Source: an uncultured Eubacterium sp.
Lineage (GTDB): Bacteria > Bacillota > Clostridia > Oscillospirales > Acutalibacteraceae
DNA length: 64,000 nucleotides
Direction of reading: 5' to 3'
NCBI GenBank assembly: GCA_944380635.1
Contig: CALWID010000009.1
Coordinates: 1-64,000, forward strand
Position 1 is the first letter of the stretch. Each line of letters begins with the position of its first letter. Below are positions 39,516 through 48,514 of the stretch, one piece after another. The translations under genes and the position numbers were made by a program. The notes below the pieces were generated by a model. The model worked only from the letters and a program-made list of their open reading frames with translations. It did not search any database and was not told where the DNA came from.

Positions 39516-40604
39516 TTACTCAGCCTCCTTATTCATCAAAGATATAAATTTATCAAAAAGATATTCGCTGTCCTGCGGGCCGGGCGCGCTTTCCGGGTGA
39601 TACTGTACCGAGAAAAGTTTATTCTTCGGACTTTCAACGCCCTCCGCGGTATTATCAAGCAGGTTTTTATGAGTGAGTTTAAGTTCCGTGCCTTTGAGCG
39701 AATCAACATCAACCGCATACGAATGGTTTTGCGAGGTGATTTCTATTTTACCGGTTTCAAGATTCATAACCGGGTGGTTTCCGCCGCGGTGGCCGAATTT
39801 CATCTTAAAGGTCTTTGCGCCGAGCGCAAGAGAAATCATCTGATGGCCGAGGCAGATACCGAATATCGGCAGCATGCCTTTAAGTTCCTTAACAACATTT
39901 ATTACAGGCGTAACATCTTCCGGATTTCCGGGCCCGTTAGAGAGGAACAGCCCGTCCGGGCGCATTTTCATTATCTCATCGGCAGTTGTATTATAAGGCA
40001 CAACGGTAACATTACAGCCTTTTTCATTTAATTTTCTTACTATATTAAGTTTGATACCGCAGTCTATGGCAACAACATCATACTTATGGTTCGGCGTGCG
40101 TGAATACCAGCGCTTTTTGCAGGAAACGCGAGAAACCATATCGTGCGGAATACTGTAAGCCGCAAGCATTTCCATTGCTTTTTCATGAGGAGTATCAGCA
40201 TTTGTTACAAGCACTTTCTGGCTGCCCTCATCACGGATTATTCTTGTAATTTTTCTTGTATCAACACCTGTTATTCCCGGAATTGAATATTCATCAAGCA
40301 CCTCTGAAAGGGTTTTAGTGTAGCGGAAATTAGAGGGAAGGTCATTATACTCCCTTACAATCATACCGCCCATTGTGGGCACTTTTGTTTCATAATCCTC
40401 ATCTGTCATTCCGTAATTTCCTATAAGAGGATAGGTCATACAAACCATTTGGTCTGTATATGACGGGTCGGACATTATTTCCTGATAACCTACCATTGAG
40501 GTATTGAAAACTATTTCATTTATGGCTTCCTTATCCGCGCCGAAGCCGTAGCCGTAAAATTCCGTGCCGTTTTCAAGCACGATTTTTTTGTTATACGGTT
40601 TCAT
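39516..40604 (-). CDS. carA: Carbamoyl-phosphate synthase small subunit
   Basis: CarA is the glutaminase that feeds ammonia to CarB. The class I amidotransferase core is visible as [11 protein letters not shown], the nucleophile [14 protein letters not shown] and the His/Glu pair [16 protein letters not shown] 40604 is chosen because GGAG lies nine bases upstream; an in-frame TTG six bases earlier is too close to that site. About 362 residues. The start overlaps pyrC by 14 bp. Confidence 0.97.
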   Translation of the reverse strand: MKPYNKKIVLENGTEFYGYGFGADKEAINEIVFNTSMVGYQEIMSDPSYTDQMVCMTYPLIGNYGMTDEDYETKVPTMGGMIVREYNDLPSNFRYTKTLSEVLDEYSIPGITGVDTRKITRIIRDEGSQKVLVTNADTPHEKAMEMLAAYSIPHDMVSRVSCKKRWYSRTPNHKYDVVAIDCGIKLNIVRKLNEKGCNVTVVPYNTTADEIMKMRPDGLFLSNGPGNPEDVTPVINVVKELKGMLPIFGICLGHQMISLALGAKTFKMKFGHRGGNHPVMNLETGKIEITSQNHSYAVDVDSLKGTELKLTHKNLLDNTAEGVESPKNKLFSVQYHPESAPGPQDSEYLFDKFISLMNKEAE

Positions 40605-41865
40605 AAACAATCTCTCCTCTCAGCAATGTTAATTTATTCTGAGCATAAAGTTCCCAGCCGTCAAACGGCGTTGATTTGCCCATACTTACAAACCGGTTTG
40701 AATCAACCGTAAATTTCTTATTAAGGTCATAAACACAAATATCCGCCGGCATGCCTGGCTCTATTTTTCCGCCCTCTATGCCGAATATTTCTCGCGGGCG
40801 CACCGCCATTAAATCAATAAGTTTTTCAAGTGTTATAAACCCTGTTTTTACAAGTTTGGTATAAAGCACCGGGAACGCCGTTTCAAGCCCCGTTATGCCC
40901 ATTGCGCTCTTTGCGAGCCCCTTTGATTTTTCCTCGGCGGAATGGGGGGCATGGTCCGTTGCGATAACATCTACTGTGCCGTCTTTAATACCGTTAAGCA
41001 GCGCCTCTTTATCCTCGGCAGACCTAAGCGGCGGATTCATTTTAAAACGCCCGTCTTCCTGAAGGTCGTCTTCACACAAAGTCAAATAATGCGGAGCCGT
41101 TTCGCAGGTAACTTTTACGCCGCGCGCTTTTGCTTTTCTGATGATATCCACACTTTCCTTAGTTGAGATATGGCAGATATGCAAACGGCAGCCTGTTTCC
41201 TGTGCAAGGCGGCAGTCCCGCTCAATCTCTCTCCACTCGCTTTCACTGCTTATGCCTTTATGCCCGTGCTCGCGGCAATATTTACCATCGTGAATATACC
41301 CGCCGTTAAGCAGGCTGTTCACCTCGCAATGGGCGGATATTATTGAGCCCGCTTCAGCGCATTTTTCCATAGCCTCGCGCATAAGAGGCTCGTCCTGCAC
41401 GCCGGTTCCGTCATCCGAAAAGCCTATTGCCGAATCTTTAAGAGCATTAAAATCGACGCATTCTCCCCTTCCCTTTCTGCCTTTGGTGATAGAGGCAAAC
41501 GGGAAAACATCAATAGCAGCGTCCCTGCGGATAATATCAAGTTCTTTTTTCAGATTTTGAGGGCAATCCGGCACGGGGTCAAGATTAGGCATGGCGCAAA
41601 CTGCGGTATAGCCTGATTTTGCAGCGGCGGCAGTACCTGTTTTAATCGTTTCCTTATAAGAAAATCCGGGCTCCCGAAGATGAACATGAACATCAACTAA
41701 ACCCGGAAATAAAAAGGAATTATTATTAAAATCAAAAACACGAGCAACACCATTTTCAGGAATGGCGGTACCAAGGCTGTGAATTACGGAATCTTCTATC
41801 AAAACATCAGATTTTTGAAAATTATTGCCTGTGTAAACCAAGGCGTTTTTAATAAGAGTTCTCAT
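40591..41865 (-). CDS. pyrC: Dihydroorotase
   Basis: PyrC cyclises carbamoyl aspartate. The metal motif is DVHVHLREPG, followed by SAHCE, HICHIST and TDHAPHS with further zinc ligands. The 424-residue length and sequence fit the class I (Bacillus-type) enzyme. It is the first gene of the nine-gene pyr operon. AAAGGTG precedes the ATG. Confidence 0.96.
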   Translation of the reverse strand: MRTLIKNALVYTGNNFQKSDVLIEDSVIHSLGTAIPENGVARVFDFNNNSFLFPGLVDVHVHLREPGFSYKETIKTGTAAAAKSGYTAVCAMPNLDPVPDCPQNLKKELDIIRRDAAIDVFPFASITKGRKGRGECVDFNALKDSAIGFSDDGTGVQDEPLMREAMEKCAEAGSIISAHCEVNSLLNGGYIHDGKYCREHGHKGISSESEWREIERDCRLAQETGCRLHICHISTKESVDIIRKAKARGVKVTCETAPHYLTLCEDDLQEDGRFKMNPPLRSAEDKEALLNGIKDGTVDVIATDHAPHSAEEKSKGLAKSAMGITGLETAFPVLYTKLVKTGFITLEKLIDLMAVRPREIFGIEGGKIEPGMPADICVYDLNKKFTVDSNRFVSMGKSTPFDGWELYAQNKLTLLRGEIVYETV

Positions 41866-41889
41866 AAAACCGCACCTTTCGTTTTAAAC

Positions 41890-41918
41890 ATTATATATTA
41901 AACGGCACTTCAAGTCAA
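41890..41918 (-). promoter_or_regulatory. Sigma-A promoter of pyr operon
   Basis: On the minus strand TTGACT (41918-41913), a 17-bp spacer and TATAAT (41895-41890) give a leader of only about 18 nt before pyrC. There is no room for a PyrR attenuator, so control must be at initiation or enzyme level. Confidence 0.7.
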
Positions 41919-42020
41919 TTACAAAATTGTTACAAACTATATAATAATATTGAATCATAAATTTTATTTTATTAAACTATGTATATTGCAATACAAATTA
42001 AGAAAAGGATGACAAAATAA

Positions 42021-43385
42021 ATGAAAATAGCAGTTATAGGCGGGGGCGGAGTAAGAAGCGTATTTCTTGCCAAAAGCATTGCCGCGCGTGCTCAGGAACT
42101 TAAGATAGACAAACTTATTTTTATGGATAATGACGAAAAGAAACTTAATATTTACGGCGTTATGGCAAAAAAGACATCAAATCTTATATGCCCCGCGCTT
42201 GATTTTGAGATAACAACAGACGCTAAACACGCCGTACGGGACGCGGATTATGTTATAACCACAATACGCGTAGGCGGAGATGATATGCGTGTAAAAGACG
42301 AACGCATAGCGCTTGGTATGGGCGTCCTCGGGCAGGAAACGACGGGCGCGGCAGGACTATCTTTTGCAATGAGAAGCATAAGCGCTCTTGCCGAATACTG
42401 CGAACTTATAAAAAAATACGCAAAAAAGGGTTGCAAAGTATTTAATTTTACAAACCCGGCAGGCGTTGTATCCCAAACACTGCGCGATATGGGGTATGAT
42501 TTTACATACGGAATTTGCGACGCGCCGAGCGGAATGCTCAGAAGTTTTGAAAAACTTTACGGCGCAAAAGAGGGCTCTGCAAAAGGCGAGATATACGGTT
42601 TGAATCATTTATCTTACTTTACCTCCATTAAAATAGACGGCAAAGAGATGATAAACGAGATAATAGAAAATGACGAGGCTTACGAAAAAACAGACCTGAG
42701 ATATTTTGAAAAAGACCTGCTTAAAAACAGGAAAGCGGTTTTAAACGAATATCTTTACTATTTTTATTACCGTGAAAAAGCGGTTGATAATATTCTGAAA
42801 GCGGAAAAAACGCGCGGCGAACAGATAGCGGAAATTAACAAAAAAATGACCGCAGAACTTGAAAAAGTAGATATTGAAAACGATTTTGAAACGGCGCTTA
42901 AAATATTTGAGCGCTGGTACGGCGAGCGGGAAAACAACTATATGGCAAGCGAAACGGGTGTAAAGCGCAAAGAGCCATGGAAATTTGATATTTTCGGCAA
43001 AGACGACGGCGGTTACGCAGGTGTGGCGCTCAAATTTATTGAGATTGCAATAAGCGGCAAAAAAGACAGCATGATACTTTGCGTACCGAACAACGGCGCA
43101 ATTGACGGACTGAGAGATAATGATGTTGTTGAAATAACCTGCGATATTGACAGAAACGGCGCTGTACCCCATCATTTCGGCAAAGTGGATGAGCAAAATC
43201 TTGAACTTATCAGGCGCGTAAAAAATTATGAGCGTCTTGCAAGCGAGGCAATAAGAAATAAATCGCATGAAAAAGCGATTGAGGCTCTTACTCTTCATCC
43301 GCTTGTAAACAGTTACAGCCTTGCAAAAGCGCTGACGGACAAATATATAGAGCACAACAAAAAATACACGGGAGAGTGGAAATAA
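42021..43385 (+). CDS. Glycoside hydrolase family 4 enzyme
   Basis: GH4 enzymes use NAD+ and a divalent metal to cleave glycosides by a redox mechanism. The Rossmann start KIAVIGGGGVRSVFLAKSI, the metal ligands C166 (GICDAPSG) and H196 (GLNHLSYF), and NFTNPAGVVSQTL are present in 454 residues. The family includes phospho-alpha- and phospho-beta-glucosidases and alpha-galactosidases; the sequence looks nearest to the phospho-beta-glucosidase side, but the substrate is open. No PTS gene is nearby. It heads an operon with a PfkB kinase, sharing one base with it. AAAGGATGA precedes the ATG. Confidence 0.9.
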   Translation: MKIAVIGGGGVRSVFLAKSIAARAQELKIDKLIFMDNDEKKLNIYGVMAKKTSNLICPALDFEITTDAKHAVRDADYVITTIRVGGDDMRVKDERIALGMGVLGQETTGAAGLSFAMRSISALAEYCELIKKYAKKGCKVFNFTNPAGVVSQTLRDMGYDFTYGICDAPSGMLRSFEKLYGAKEGSAKGEIYGLNHLSYFTSIKIDGKEMINEIIENDEAYEKTDLRYFEKDLLKNRKAVLNEYLYYFYYREKAVDNILKAEKTRGEQIAEINKKMTAELEKVDIENDFETALKIFERWYGERENNYMASETGVKRKEPWKFDIFGKDDGGYAGVALKFIEIAISGKKDSMILCVPNNGAIDGLRDNDVVEITCDIDRNGAVPHHFGKVDEQNLELIRRVKNYERLASEAIRNKSHEKAIEALTLHPLVNSYSLAKALTDKYIEHNKKYTGEWK

Positions 43386-44290
43386 TGGCTTTTATTGCAG
43401 GCGCGGGCGCTACTAATGTTGACCTGCTTTATGAAGATATGCCGAAGATACCCGATATAGGCGAAGAGGTTTATACCGATAAATTTTCGTGCCAACTCGG
43501 CGGCGGTCTGCCCGCTACGCTGATTAACATAGGCAGGCTTGGAATTGAGGCAAAAATAGCGACTCAACTCGGCAGCGATATGTTTTCGCTTTTTGCTGCG
43601 GAACAATACAAAAAGAACAATGTTGAGCCGAAAAACTTATACAGGGGCAATTCAATTCCGCTGAACATTACATCGGCAGTTATACTGAAAGATGACAGAA
43701 GTTTTATAACCTACGGAAAAGGGAGCATTGAGCCGGACGACGAGGCTAAAGAAACCTTTTATAATATGGCAAAAGGCGCAAAAATATGCCTTATGCAACC
43801 CGGCGGATTTACAGATGTTTATAAAAAACTGAAATCAGAGGGCACAATTATGGTGCTTGATATGGGCTGGGACGATGATATGAGCGTTGAAAAATACGCT
43901 GAGTTGCTTGACACGGCAGATATATATACGCCCAACAGAAAAGAGGCTTTAAGAATTACCGGCGCTTCAAATGAAAAGGACGCCGCGTTTGCTCTGAAAA
44001 AATATTTTGATAAAGTAATTGTAAAAGTTGATAAAGACGGATGTATAGGAATTGACGGCGATAATTATTTCTTTGTAAAAAGCGTTGAAAAATTTAAAAA
44101 TAAGGACAGCACCGGCGCGGGAGACGCTTTTTTGGCGGGGCTTTGCTACGGTTTATTCTATGATTACGAACTGAAAGACTGCATTCAGTTCGGCAACATA
44201 ACGGGCGGGAAAGCAGTTACGGCGGTAGGTGCGCTCAGCGCATATGTTACCGAAAAGGAACTTCTGCGGCTGAAAGAGGAAATTTATTAA
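43385..44290 (+). CDS. PfkB-family carbohydrate kinase
   Basis: A ribokinase-type sugar or nucleoside kinase of 301 residues. The start is ATG 43385, eight bases after GGGAGAG and overlapping the GH4 stop (TAATG). The substrate region CQLGGGLPATLINIGRLG and the ATP/anion-hole motif DSTGAGDAFLAG with catalytic D247 are intact. Phosphorylation of the sugar released by the GH4 enzyme is the natural inference, but the specific sugar is unknown. Confidence 0.88.
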   Translation: MAFIAGAGATNVDLLYEDMPKIPDIGEEVYTDKFSCQLGGGLPATLINIGRLGIEAKIATQLGSDMFSLFAAEQYKKNNVEPKNLYRGNSIPLNITSAVILKDDRSFITYGKGSIEPDDEAKETFYNMAKGAKICLMQPGGFTDVYKKLKSEGTIMVLDMGWDDDMSVEKYAELLDTADIYTPNRKEALRITGASNEKDAAFALKKYFDKVIVKVDKDGCIGIDGDNYFFVKSVEKFKNKDSTGAGDAFLAGLCYGLFYDYELKDCIQFGNITGGKAVTAVGALSAYVTEKELLRLKEEIY

Positions 44291-45126
44291 TGGCAAGAGA
44301 ACTCAAACCGTATCAACTAATTGAAAGAAGCATAATAAAACGATACAGAAAAGAAATATGGAATCCTTTTATACGCGCCGTAAAGCAATATGAACTTATA
44401 CAGGAAAATGACAATATAGCGGTATGCATTTCCGGAGGCAAGGATTCAATGCTGTGCGCAAAACTAATGCAGCAGCTTCAAAAGCACAGCGATGTGCCGT
44501 TTGAACTGATATTTCTTGTTATGGACCCGGGATATAATGAGGAAAACAGGCGCAAAATTGAGGAAAACGCTGCTCTTTTGCATATTCCTATAACGGTTTT
44601 TAAAAGCAACATATTTGATGTTGCCAACAACGCCGGAGGGAACCCCTGCTACCTTTGCGCCAGAATGAGGCGCGGTTATCTTTACGCTGAGGCAAAGAAA
44701 CTCGGGTGCAACAAAATAGCGCTCGGCCATCATTTCAGCGATGTTATTGAAACAACGCTTATAGGTATGTTTTACGGCTCTCAGATTCAGGCTATGCTGC
44801 CGAAACTGCACAGCACAAATTTTGAGGGTATGGAACTGATTCGCCCTATGTACTGCGTGCATGAGGATTCAATAAAATCATGGTGCAGATATAACGGACT
44901 TGAATTTATACAGTGCGCCTGCCGGTTTACCGAGCAATACAAAAACAGCGGCAACGAAAACCTGATGAGCAAAAGACAGGAAGTAAAAGATCTGATAAGA
45001 GAACTGAAAAAAACAAACCCTAACATAGAGAAAAGTATATTTAAAAGCATTCATTCCGTTTGTTTGGACACAATGCCCGGATACAAAGCACACGGCGTTG
45101 AGCACACTTTTCTTGAAAATTACTGA
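44290..45126 (+). CDS. TtcA-like PP-loop tRNA thiolation protein
   Basis: A 278-residue ATP-pyrophosphatase of the TtcA group, which adds sulfur to cytidine 32 of tRNA via an iron-sulfur cluster. The PP-loop is VCISGGKDSM (residues 48-53) and the cysteine pair C120/C123 is in NPCYLCARMRRG. Further cysteines C209 and C211 (QCACRF) could complete a cluster. The adjacent GHHFSDVIETTL matches the family. It overlaps the PfkB gene by one base (TAATG), an odd partner for a tRNA-modifying enzyme, so a different substrate remains possible. Confidence 0.82.
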   Translation: MARELKPYQLIERSIIKRYRKEIWNPFIRAVKQYELIQENDNIAVCISGGKDSMLCAKLMQQLQKHSDVPFELIFLVMDPGYNEENRRKIEENAALLHIPITVFKSNIFDVANNAGGNPCYLCARMRRGYLYAEAKKLGCNKIALGHHFSDVIETTLIGMFYGSQIQAMLPKLHSTNFEGMELIRPMYCVHEDSIKSWCRYNGLEFIQCACRFTEQYKNSGNENLMSKRQEVKDLIRELKKTNPNIEKSIFKSIHSVCLDTMPGYKAHGVEHTFLENY

Positions 45127-45229
45127 ACGATATTTTGAGTATTTATAATTCTTAATTAACTCCGTAATATAGTAGAAAATTTAAGCCTGTAAAAACTTAA
45201 AACCATATTATAAATATTATAAGGCAAAA

Positions 45230-45266
45230 TAAAAAGGTGCCCGGCGTATTAGCGCAGAGCACCTTA
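45230..45266 (-). terminator. Terminator of metK
   Basis: AAGGTGC and GCACCTT close an interrupted hairpin with GCGC-rich inner pairs and T residues on the minus-strand 3' side. The rest of 45127-45276 is AT-rich without a gene. Confidence 0.65.
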
Positions 45267-45276
45267 ATTTATTGCA

Positions 45277-46455
45277 TCACATATATTTTTTAATTTCGTT
45301 TACCATATCGGTCTTTTCCCAGGAAACGCCAAGGTCTTCCCTGCCCATATGGCCGTATGCGGAAAGAGGCTCATAAATAGGTTTTCTGAGGTCAAGTCTG
45401 TCTATAATTGCGGACGGGCGCAAATCGAAAACTTTATTTACTATTTCAGCAATTTCATCATCTGATTTTTTACCTGTACCGAAAGTATCAACCATTACGG
45501 AAACGGGCTTTGCAACACCGATTGCGTAAGCAAGTTGAATTTCACACTTATCGGCAAGACCTGCCGCAACAATATTTTTTGCTACCCATCTTGCAGCGTA
45601 AGCCGCGCTGCGGTCAACTTTAGTTGGGTCTTTACCGCTGAAAGCGCCGCCGCCGTGGCGTGCGTAACCGCCGTATGTATCAACGATAATTTTTCTGCCT
45701 GTAAGGCCGCTGTCCCCCTGCGGGCCGCCGACAACAAACCTGCCGGTGGGGTTTACATAGAAAACAGTATCATCATCCATAAGTTCTGCGGGAACGGTTG
45801 TTTTGATAACCTTATCTATAATATCTTTTCTGAGTATTTCAAGAGAAACATCAGCGCTGTGCTGGCTTGAAACAACTACGGTTGTTACCTTAACGGGTTT
45901 ACCGTCATCATACTCAACGGTTACCTGAGTTTTTCCGTCCGGATAAAGATAGGGCAATTCGCCGCTTTCACGCACCTCGGTAAGTTTAACAGCAAGTTTA
46001 TGCGCAAGGCTGATAGGCATAGGCATAAGTTCTTTTGTTTCATTACATGCATAGCCGAACATCATACCCTGGTCGCCTGCGCCGTTAAGGTTATATTTAT
46101 CATCTTCATCATGCTTTAACTCAAAAGATTTATCAACGCCGAGAGCGATATCCGGGCTTTGCTTATCAAGAGAAACGCAAACGCCGCATGTATTGCCGTC
46201 AAAACCTTTTTCACCGCTGTCATAACCTATTTCGCAAACGGTTTTTCTGATGATTGACGGAATATCTACCTGCGCTTTAGAAGTAATCTCGCCCATAACA
46301 TGAACCTGACCTGTTGTGCAGAAAGTTTCGCAGGCAACACGGCTCTGAGGGTCCTGAGCGAGCATAGCGTCCAGTATAGCGTCTGAAATACGGTCGCAAA
46401 TCTTATCAGGATGGCCTTTGGTAACTGACTCACTTGTAAATAATGATTTAGACAT
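45277..46455 (-). CDS. metK: S-adenosylmethionine synthetase
   Basis: MetK makes SAM from methionine and ATP. The start is ATG 46455 ([18 protein letters not shown]) because GGAGGATATAAT precedes it; a longer frame would run into the riboswitch. 392 residues. Motifs include [28 protein letters not shown] and [21 protein letters not shown]. It is monocistronic and controlled by the SAM-I riboswitch at 46481-46611. Confidence 0.97.
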   Translation of the reverse strand: MSKSLFTSESVTKGHPDKICDRISDAILDAMLAQDPQSRVACETFCTTGQVHVMGEITSKAQVDIPSIIRKTVCEIGYDSGEKGFDGNTCGVCVSLDKQSPDIALGVDKSFELKHDEDDKYNLNGAGDQGMMFGYACNETKELMPMPISLAHKLAVKLTEVRESGELPYLYPDGKTQVTVEYDDGKPVKVTTVVVSSQHSADVSLEILRKDIIDKVIKTTVPAELMDDDTVFYVNPTGRFVVGGPQGDSGLTGRKIIVDTYGGYARHGGGAFSGKDPTKVDRSAAYAARWVAKNIVAAGLADKCEIQLAYAIGVAKPVSVMVDTFGTGKKSDDEIAEIVNKVFDLRPSAIIDRLDLRKPIYEPLSAYGHMGREDLGVSWEKTDMVNEIKKYM

Positions 46456-46480
46456 ATTATATCCTCCAAACAGCCTTATC

Positions 46481-46512
46481 AAAAAAATAAGCGCGCCCGA
46501 ATGAGCGCGCCG
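46481..46512 (-). terminator. Riboswitch expression-platform terminator
   Basis: On the minus strand GGCGCGCTC pairs with GGGCGCGCT around an ATTC loop, followed by TTATTTTTTT. It lies between the SAM aptamer and metK and stops transcription when SAM is bound. Confidence 0.88.
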
Positions 46513-46517
46513 AAATG

Positions 46518-46611
46518 CTCATCACTCGGAAAATCCGCGGGAATTAGCACCTTGCCAACGCAGGTTGCTGTGGTATCAACGGGCCCGTCCCTACCCCACT
46601 CTTGATAAGGC
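46518..46611 (-). promoter_or_regulatory. SAM-I (S-box) riboswitch aptamer
   Basis: Read on the minus strand, the S-box landmarks appear in order: CTTATCAAGAG at the P1/P2 start, GGGTAGGGACGGGCCCG, TGATACCACAGCAACC, AAGGTGCTAATTCC, and a closing TGATGAG that pairs with CTTATCA. The aptamer binds SAM and shuts off metK through the terminator at 46481-46512. A second complement of the 5' P1 strand, GATAAGGC, lies at 46480-46473 after the terminator. Confidence 0.96.
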
Positions 46612-46629
46612 GTATTTAATTCAAGAAAT

Positions 46630-46658
46630 ATAATACAGCACACGGCGCTAAAAGTCAA
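46630..46658 (-). promoter_or_regulatory. Sigma-A promoter of metK riboswitch transcript
   Basis: On the minus strand TTGACT (46658-46653), a 17-bp spacer and TATTAT (46635-46630) start transcription just before the aptamer. Confidence 0.7.
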
Positions 46659-46736
46659 CAAAATTTTCACATACGCGAAAAAAAGTTAAATTGCGAAAAA
46701 TATAAACAAAATCTAAAGATTTTTTTATATATTGTG

Positions 46737-46765
46737 TTGTAATTTGTTTAGAAATAGTTTATAAT
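46737..46765 (+). promoter_or_regulatory. Promoter of dehydrogenase-zinc ribbon gene
   Basis: TTGTAA (46737-46742), a 17-bp spacer and TATAAT (46760-46765) lie about 40 bp before the start; AAGGAGG follows as ribosome site. Both are strong, suggesting good expression. Confidence 0.6.
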
Positions 46766-46806
46766 ATGAAATGTTAAATTTGCACATTTCTTAAGGAGGA
46801 AAACAA

Positions 46807-48369
46807 ATGGCAAAAAAAACAGTGTTTATTACCGGCGGTACCGGTAATATGGGCTGGGCAGCCGTTCAGGAAATGCTTAAAAAGCCCGATCAAATCAATA
46901 TTAAAATGCTTGCAAGAAAGAGCAAGAAAAACGAAGAACTTTTACAGCCCCTGCTTTCCAAGCCGAACATCAAGGTTGTTTGGGGCGACCTTCTTGACTA
47001 TGACTCAATTCTTGAGGGCGTAACAGGCTCAGACTATGTACTTCATGTTGGCGGCATGGTTTCTCCCGCTGCTGACTGGAAACCTTACAGAACTCAGAAA
47101 ACAAATATCGGCGCCGCTCAGAACATATGCAAGGCAGTTCTTGCTCAGCCAAACAAAGATGATATTAAAGTTTGCTACATAGGCACTGTTGCAGAAACCG
47201 GCGGACGCAATTATCCTATCCACTGGGGACGCACGGGCGACCCAATTAAAATTTCAATTTATGACCACTATGCTGTTTCAAAGACTGTTGCTGAGCGCAC
47301 ATTCGTTGAAAGCGGTATCAAAAACTGGGTAGTTATGCGCCAGTCCGGTATACTTTATCCTAACATTCTTAAAAATATGGACCCGATTATGTTCCATGTT
47401 CCGATTAACGGTGTGCTTGAGTGGTGCACGGTTGAGGATTCAGGCAGACTTATGTGCAACCTTGTTACAGAGGACGCTGCCGGTCATCTCGGAAAAGATT
47501 TCTGGAATCATTTCTTTAACATTGGTTCAGGTAAAGAATACAGAATTTCAAACTATGAGTTTGAATGCCTGCTTCTCGGCACGCTCGGCCTTGCCGGTCC
47601 TGAAAAATTATTTGACCCGAACTGGTTTATCACAAAGAACTTCCACGGTCAGTTTTATGCTGACGGTGATAAACTTGAAAACTTCCTTCACTTCAGGGAA
47701 AATCTTCCTATTCAGGATTATTTCAACCGGCTTGCAGACCATGTTGAATTTTACTTCAAGATTCCGAGATACCTTCCGAAGGGACTCGTTGCCGCATGCG
47801 CAAAGCCGTTTATGAAGAAGATTGCCGAGACTCCCGGATTCGGTACTCTTGACTGGGTAAAGACAAACGACCACAACCGTATGACTGCTTATTACGGCTC
47901 TATGGAAGAATATAAGAAGATTCCTTCAAAATGGGAAGACTTCAAGATTATGCAATTTGACAAGGACAACAGCGCTGCTGAAAAATATAAACTCGACCAC
48001 GGTTACGATGAGAGCAAGCCTGAATCAGAACTTGATATTGAAGATATGAAACAGGCTGCTAAATTCAGAGGCGGCGAATGCCTGTCCGAAACAATGACCA
48101 AAGGCGATATGGCAACAAAACTCAAATGGAAATGCGGCCACTGCGGCGCTGAATTTGAAGCAAGCCCTGCGCTTATCCTCCTTGGCGGTCATTGGTGCCC
48201 TGAGTGCTTTATACCTCAAAAATCATGGGATTACGATTCAATCGCTAAAACAAATCCGTTCTTTGCTCAGGTTTGGTATGCTGACCACAACAAGGACGAA
48301 AACAATAAGTACGACTTTGATGAGATTTTCCACATCAACGGCGTTGCTTGGGACGATATTAAGAGATAA
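46807..48369 (+). CDS. Extended SDR-family protein fused to C-terminal zinc ribbon
   Basis: The 520-residue protein begins with an extended short-chain dehydrogenase/epimerase domain: NAD motif FITGGTGNMGWAAV, and catalytic Y155 and K159 in DHYAVSK, with VSPAADW near residue 88. This domain spans about residues 1-330. The C-terminal region contains KCGHCGAEF and HWCPECF, giving a four-cysteine zinc ribbon (C443, C446, C464, C467). The end is acidic. The substrate is unknown. Promoter and ribosome site are strong and codon use looks biased, hinting at high expression. It is monocistronic with its own terminator. Confidence 0.85.
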   Translation: MAKKTVFITGGTGNMGWAAVQEMLKKPDQINIKMLARKSKKNEELLQPLLSKPNIKVVWGDLLDYDSILEGVTGSDYVLHVGGMVSPAADWKPYRTQKTNIGAAQNICKAVLAQPNKDDIKVCYIGTVAETGGRNYPIHWGRTGDPIKISIYDHYAVSKTVAERTFVESGIKNWVVMRQSGILYPNILKNMDPIMFHVPINGVLEWCTVEDSGRLMCNLVTEDAAGHLGKDFWNHFFNIGSGKEYRISNYEFECLLLGTLGLAGPEKLFDPNWFITKNFHGQFYADGDKLENFLHFRENLPIQDYFNRLADHVEFYFKIPRYLPKGLVAACAKPFMKKIAETPGFGTLDWVKTNDHNRMTAYYGSMEEYKKIPSKWEDFKIMQFDKDNSAAEKYKLDHGYDESKPESELDIEDMKQAAKFRGGECLSETMTKGDMATKLKWKCGHCGAEFEASPALILLGGHWCPECFIPQKSWDYDSIAKTNPFFAQVWYADHNKDENNKYDFDEIFHINGVAWDDIKR

Positions 48370-48402
48370 AATCCCCGCTTAAATCAAATAAGCAAAAAAA
48401 TT

Positions 48403-48432
48403 ACTCCGCCGGAATACCGGCGGAGTTTTTTT
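48403..48432 (+). terminator. Terminator of SDR-zinc ribbon gene
   Basis: ACTCCGCCGG and CCGGCGGAGT form a perfect 10-bp stem followed by seven T residues. Confidence 0.92.
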
Positions 48433-48514
48433 ATATAATTTTTTATAAATTTAGGTTTTGAATTATTATATTAATTTTATGCAAGCGGCAATGCGTGAAA
48501 GCAGGACGCGATAT

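Noticed and set aside
41866-41889. PyrR binding site before pyrC
   Set aside because: The leader is about 18 nt and contains no PyrR loop or terminator.
41980-41995. Palindrome-like TGTATATTGCAATACA before the GH4 gene as an operator
   Set aside because: The symmetry is imperfect in AT-rich DNA and no regulator is adjacent, so it cannot be told from chance.
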